DNA of 64,000 bases from Liolophura sinensis (taxonomy: Eukaryota > Mollusca > Polyplacophora > Chitonida > Chitonidae). Each line of letters starts with the position of its first letter. Position 1 is the first letter of the stretch. Position numbers and translations under genes: made by a program. Of this stretch, positions 60,331 to 64,000 are shown one piece after another. Where the stretch lies: assembly GCF_032854445.1 (NCBI RefSeq), contig NC_088301.1, positions 22,811,808 to 22,875,807 on the forward strand, written 5' to 3'. The notes beneath the pieces are model-generated. The model ran no database searches, had not been told where the DNA came from, and worked only from the letters and a program-made list of their open reading frames with translations.

Positions 60331-62259
60331 TTAGGTGAACACCGTTGCTTAAGCATCGTTGCTTAAGCAGAATTAGGCATAAAAAGGCAATGATTTTACC
60401 TGCAGTTTTTTTAGACGTTTCTTGTCTAAAATTACTCAAAATGTTGTCTTGTCATCACACTTAATGACCAGTAACATAAAAATAACGGAAAGCGTTCGTT
60501 TCGTCAATCATCTTCAATTTAAATTACAAACAGTTAAATGTAAGCAATATGGCGCGTATGATATTGCACCCACGTTGAGTTGAAGGGCTTGAGGTTCTCG
60601 ATCAACAGATTTAAATGGATTATTTCATTGCTACCGTGAATCCACAAGTTTTCGTGCTGTAAGAAATTCCTTGTTTTTATTAGACTCATAAATCAATATG
60701 ATTCCTTTGAAACCATATATACGCTTCGATATTTTTATGCCTTGAGGAAACATGTAGAGTGAAAAATGACTTTCCGATATATGATAGTCACTTTGTGGCT
60801 GGTATAGGTAAATATAGTAATTTTTGTACAAGATGGATTACATGCATAAATATTTGAGTGTAACGTGAATATATCTGATATGTTGAGGAACGACAATCTC
60901 GTGATTTAAAATGGACGAGGTTGAGACACGGATCTTCGATAGTAGAGTGTTTCAGTATTAAAATTTCAGACTATCACACTGTCACACTATGACGTCGTTG
61001 CTGTCGTTTTGCTCCCTGTGTTGTAAGTCTTTTCTTACATTACATTTCGCTGGTAATACCATGCTACAGAATTGTTATGTGTTCATAGATAACAGCGAAA
61101 TAAAAGGGAAGTCTTGTTCGCCTCTTTTGTGGTCGTTTGCTATAACACGAACCTTACGGATTTTCCATTAAAAACTACCTCTTACGTCATAGCTTATGCG
61201 TTTTTGCGCGTTGCGTGAAGTTAAAAAGAAAATGGCTTCAGTAAAATTCTGTTAATGATTAAGAGCAGAGGATTTAGGGAACCGTTTTGGAAACAATTAG
61301 TTGAACTATTTTTAAAAATTTTCGACAGTTGCTCTGAGCTAAGCGCTCTTCTATTTAACAGATGGCCGTTATAAAAAGACAGCTACTTTTTAACGCAAGG
61401 AGCCAAGCCAAAATGTATGAAGACTTCGGATGAAGTAGGGCGGCTTGCTGTCACTCGCAGTGGGATCCGAGCTGAATCTCCAGTGTCATTTTCCTTGAGA
61501 CATTTCATTTCTAAGAAAAACAGCTGGTTCTTCCTGTCAACTGAGTAGCAAAGAGTGTGTAAAACATACTGACATGCGTAGATGATCTCAGGCTCAGATA
61601 TTCTATCTCTCTTAAAATTTCACACTGCGCGTGTTTTTTCCTCTCATTTTCTTCTCCTTTTAGCCACACCTCCAATGATCCTGTCATCTTTTCGATGGCA
61701 AGGAAGGAAGCCAGACACCTGCACTTTGCATAATATTCTTGCGCTTATTACTCATAACGTATTCAGTGGACACTGGACAATAATTTATCATGCATTAAGC
61801 AAGGAGAACACCTGACATAAAGTGCACCGTTAAGTGTTATATCATTTCGCAGCCAAGAACGCAGAGCGGAGAACATACTACATCTTCCTTGTAGTTACCT
61901 ACTCCGATCTGTCAACTAAAATACAGAGGTAACATTCCTGAACGTTAACTGACGGAAAAAAAAAAGCGGAGACCTCAACGTAGATGACAGTACAGCAATT
62001 CAGGATAGTAAAATCTGTGGAAGGAGTGAATGAATGATTATGGCGTAACACCATGCACTTTTGCAATCATACTGCAGCGAGAACATGTGCAAACTATGGA
62101 AACTCGGAATAAAATTATATAGAGCGAGCTTCTGTGTGAATGGGTAGTGGGAGAGTAATATAAGCAAGACGTTTTCAGTCGATATTGTATGAAATTGGCC
62201 GCCACTTTTAGAAGACAGCACCTGACACGACGCGCCGTATGCCTCATACATCTACACTG
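60331..62259. other. No recognisable feature
   Basis: AT-rich non-coding sequence. GTTGCTTAAGCA is repeated at 60347-60366. Confidence 0.35.
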
Positions 62260-62506
62260 AAAAAATTAATTTGTTAATTTTAACAGAATGTCTATTGCCT
62301 GCTTCATGCTAAAGTGTATTTTGTTATTGCAGCAGATTGTTCGGTTAAATATAACACACATATGTTATTAATTCGACATAAAGATTCTATTAGACTAACA
62401 AGATATTATTACCGAATATAACAGGATATTGTGCCATAGTAACAGAATTAATTCCAGCATCACTCAGACAACAGACTTTCTGTTAAATTTAACAGATGAA
62501 TTTTTT
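62260..62506. mobile_element. MITE-like element with 34-bp TIRs
   Basis: 62260-62293 and the reverse complement of 62473-62506 align without gaps over 34 bases with about five mismatches (AAAAAATT.AT.TGTTAA.TTTAACAGAA). The 180-bp interior is AT-rich and carries further TAACAGAAT and TAACAGGAT words. It has no coding capacity. The target-site duplication is not clear. Confidence 0.7.
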
Positions 62507-63400
62507 GGCGTGAACGCAACACGTTGACATGCCACACGTCCACACGCTAACATGCGCACTCATTTGTAAACAGACATCTCGGTCACGTGTAAAATATTTA
62601 CGTGTTACACACTGACATACAACACGTTTTTGCAAGCACATTTACACTGGTTGGAACACTTTAGAAATAAATGAAGAATGAACAAAACGAGGTATATACC
62701 ATCTATTTCGTTTGAAGTGTGGCCTCGCCATACTGCAACTGCATAATACTGGATCATACTAAAACATGTTGGATAGCATATGATCCAGTCCTATAATATT
62801 GTGTCTTAAACTGCATTTCTAATTCAATATAAGTTTCCTAAACTCTAGACTGTTCTAGACTTGGCATATAAGGAGAGAGCATTCAGAATGTCTGGTCATC
62901 TGAGTTATTTTATCTTGTTCCGCTTCACCATGAGCTAGCGACTGGACGATGTTATTGTTGTGTGAAGGCTTTATAACTCCGAATGTTGCACAGCAGTCCA
63001 GTATTGTTCTGTCGGAGAAATTAGCTATGACAGCTGTTTGAACTTTACATCATTCTACAAAACTCGAATATTTTTGTAGGTGGGGGGAGGTGGTGGTTCT
63101 GACTTTTGTCGGGTTATTTACTCGTAAGGATGAAAATGTCATCATAGATGTCGTCAAGAAGTTGTAATCTGTTTCATTGAACTGACCCACACAAGCGAAC
63201 AGGTCCACCAATATTTGCAAGTACCGTTCGTCACCACCGTTCTTGTGATGTAGCAAAGGATTTACACAATTCCGCGCAAAATTCTGTTTCTATTTTAATA
63301 GCACAAACAATGACGTCACGCATTCTGCGTGGAGTGTTTTCCCATGGTGTAAACGTATCTTGCCTTACAGCATTTATTAGATTCTGATTCAAATGTCTGG
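62507..63400. other. No recognisable feature
   Basis: AT-rich. A 68-codon minus-strand frame (63050-63256) shows no family motif. Confidence 0.35.
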
Positions 63401-63620
63401 TAGAAAATGTAGGTGACCTGTCAACCGCTGGTACTTCGCGTTGCCTCGGTGATTTCCGCTTGACGATCGGGAAACCGTTATCTTGGATGTAGGTTTCGAG
63501 TTGACACGAACAAGCCGGCAGCTTTAACGACTCTCATTGGCTGAGAGGCAACACACCCCCAGCATAAATTACAGGATGTTAAAGATGGAGGAGGCGATGG
63601 ACTGAGCGATTTATGCCAAC
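63401..63620 (+). promoter_or_regulatory. Promoter-like block
   Basis: GC is locally higher. An inverted CCAAT box (ATTGG, 63536-63540) lies in the loop of a 6-bp hairpin (CTCTCA-TTGGC-TGAGAG, 63531-63547). CATAAATT follows at 63563, then an ATG at 63585 opening a six-codon frame. This arrangement could be a start of transcription for a gene beyond the window, but nothing confirms it. Confidence 0.2.
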
Positions 63621-64000
63621 TTTGACGATTTCAGGCTTTACGTTTATGGCGATAAAAAAATCGCAGAATTATGCAGCAAGTCCAACCAGATAGAAAAAAA
63701 TGTGCTCTTTTCAGTCTAAAGTGTCATTTTAAAAATTTTCTTCTCCTTTAAAGATACACTATGAAAGTCTTTCACTCGAAGTGGGCATAAGCATCTGTGT
63801 TTACTACCCTAGCATGATACCTTTATGTGGAGTTACAATGAAAGCCCGACTGAGATCACTATATTTGTATGTCCAGAAACTATTCATGGACGACCGGTTG
63901 AAAAGTTGAATTGAATGTCATGCCTAGAAATATCGACTGTCTTCCATGCATCAATGGGAATTGTTGGTTACTTTTCTGTCACATATTACCAGCTTTATGT
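63621..64000. other. No recognisable feature
   Basis: AT-rich sequence to the window end. No exon was recognised. Confidence 0.35.

Overview
This is a gene-poor, repeat-rich, AT-rich stretch of a metazoan nuclear genome. The organism is most likely a lophotrochozoan (mollusc, brachiopod or annelid); the species cannot be fixed from sequence alone. The reasons are GT-AG splice sites with a very long intron, many minisatellites, and about twenty copies of tRNA-derived SINEs. Their conserved 3' domain looks, from memory, like the one common in mollusc-type genomes. No bacterial, viral or organellar gene was recognised.

Only one protein-coding gene is well supported. It is a plus-strand gene for a CABIT-domain protein (the fold of THEMIS and GAREM) in two exons, 992-1320 and 19721-21069, separated by an 18.4-kb intron with a consensus donor and acceptor in matching phase. 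Exon 1 contains a reading-frame break: the frame carrying the start of the domain ends at TAG 1259-1261, and the frame that reaches the donor lies one base further on. The junction is CCC-TAG-G, so a +1 frameshift, a real indel or an assembly error are all possible. The C-terminal part is acidic and low in complexity. The 3' UTR with poly(A) signals runs to about 21340.

The intron (1321-19720) carries a 49-bp minisatellite, a tandem duplication, a 57-bp near-perfect palindrome, an old foldback element (6336-7097), a 20-bp minisatellite, a recent foldback element with 252-bp arms about 99% identical (11078-11791), a 76-bp mini-SINE with an 11-bp target-site duplication, a 36-37-bp minisatellite interrupted by a SINE, a (TA)n tract and further SINEs.

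From 21.4 to 64 kb I see no confident gene. This part holds SINE copies in both orientations with at least three tRNA-like head types, two copies of one MITE family with TIRs of about 90 bp (37742-38108 and 52410-52780), a second MITE (62260-62506), a dispersed repeat family, several tandem arrays, a hairpin cluster (57219-57468), a GC-rich island (47190-47365) and one weak candidate exon on the minus strand (35458-35676). All percentages and counts were made by eye.
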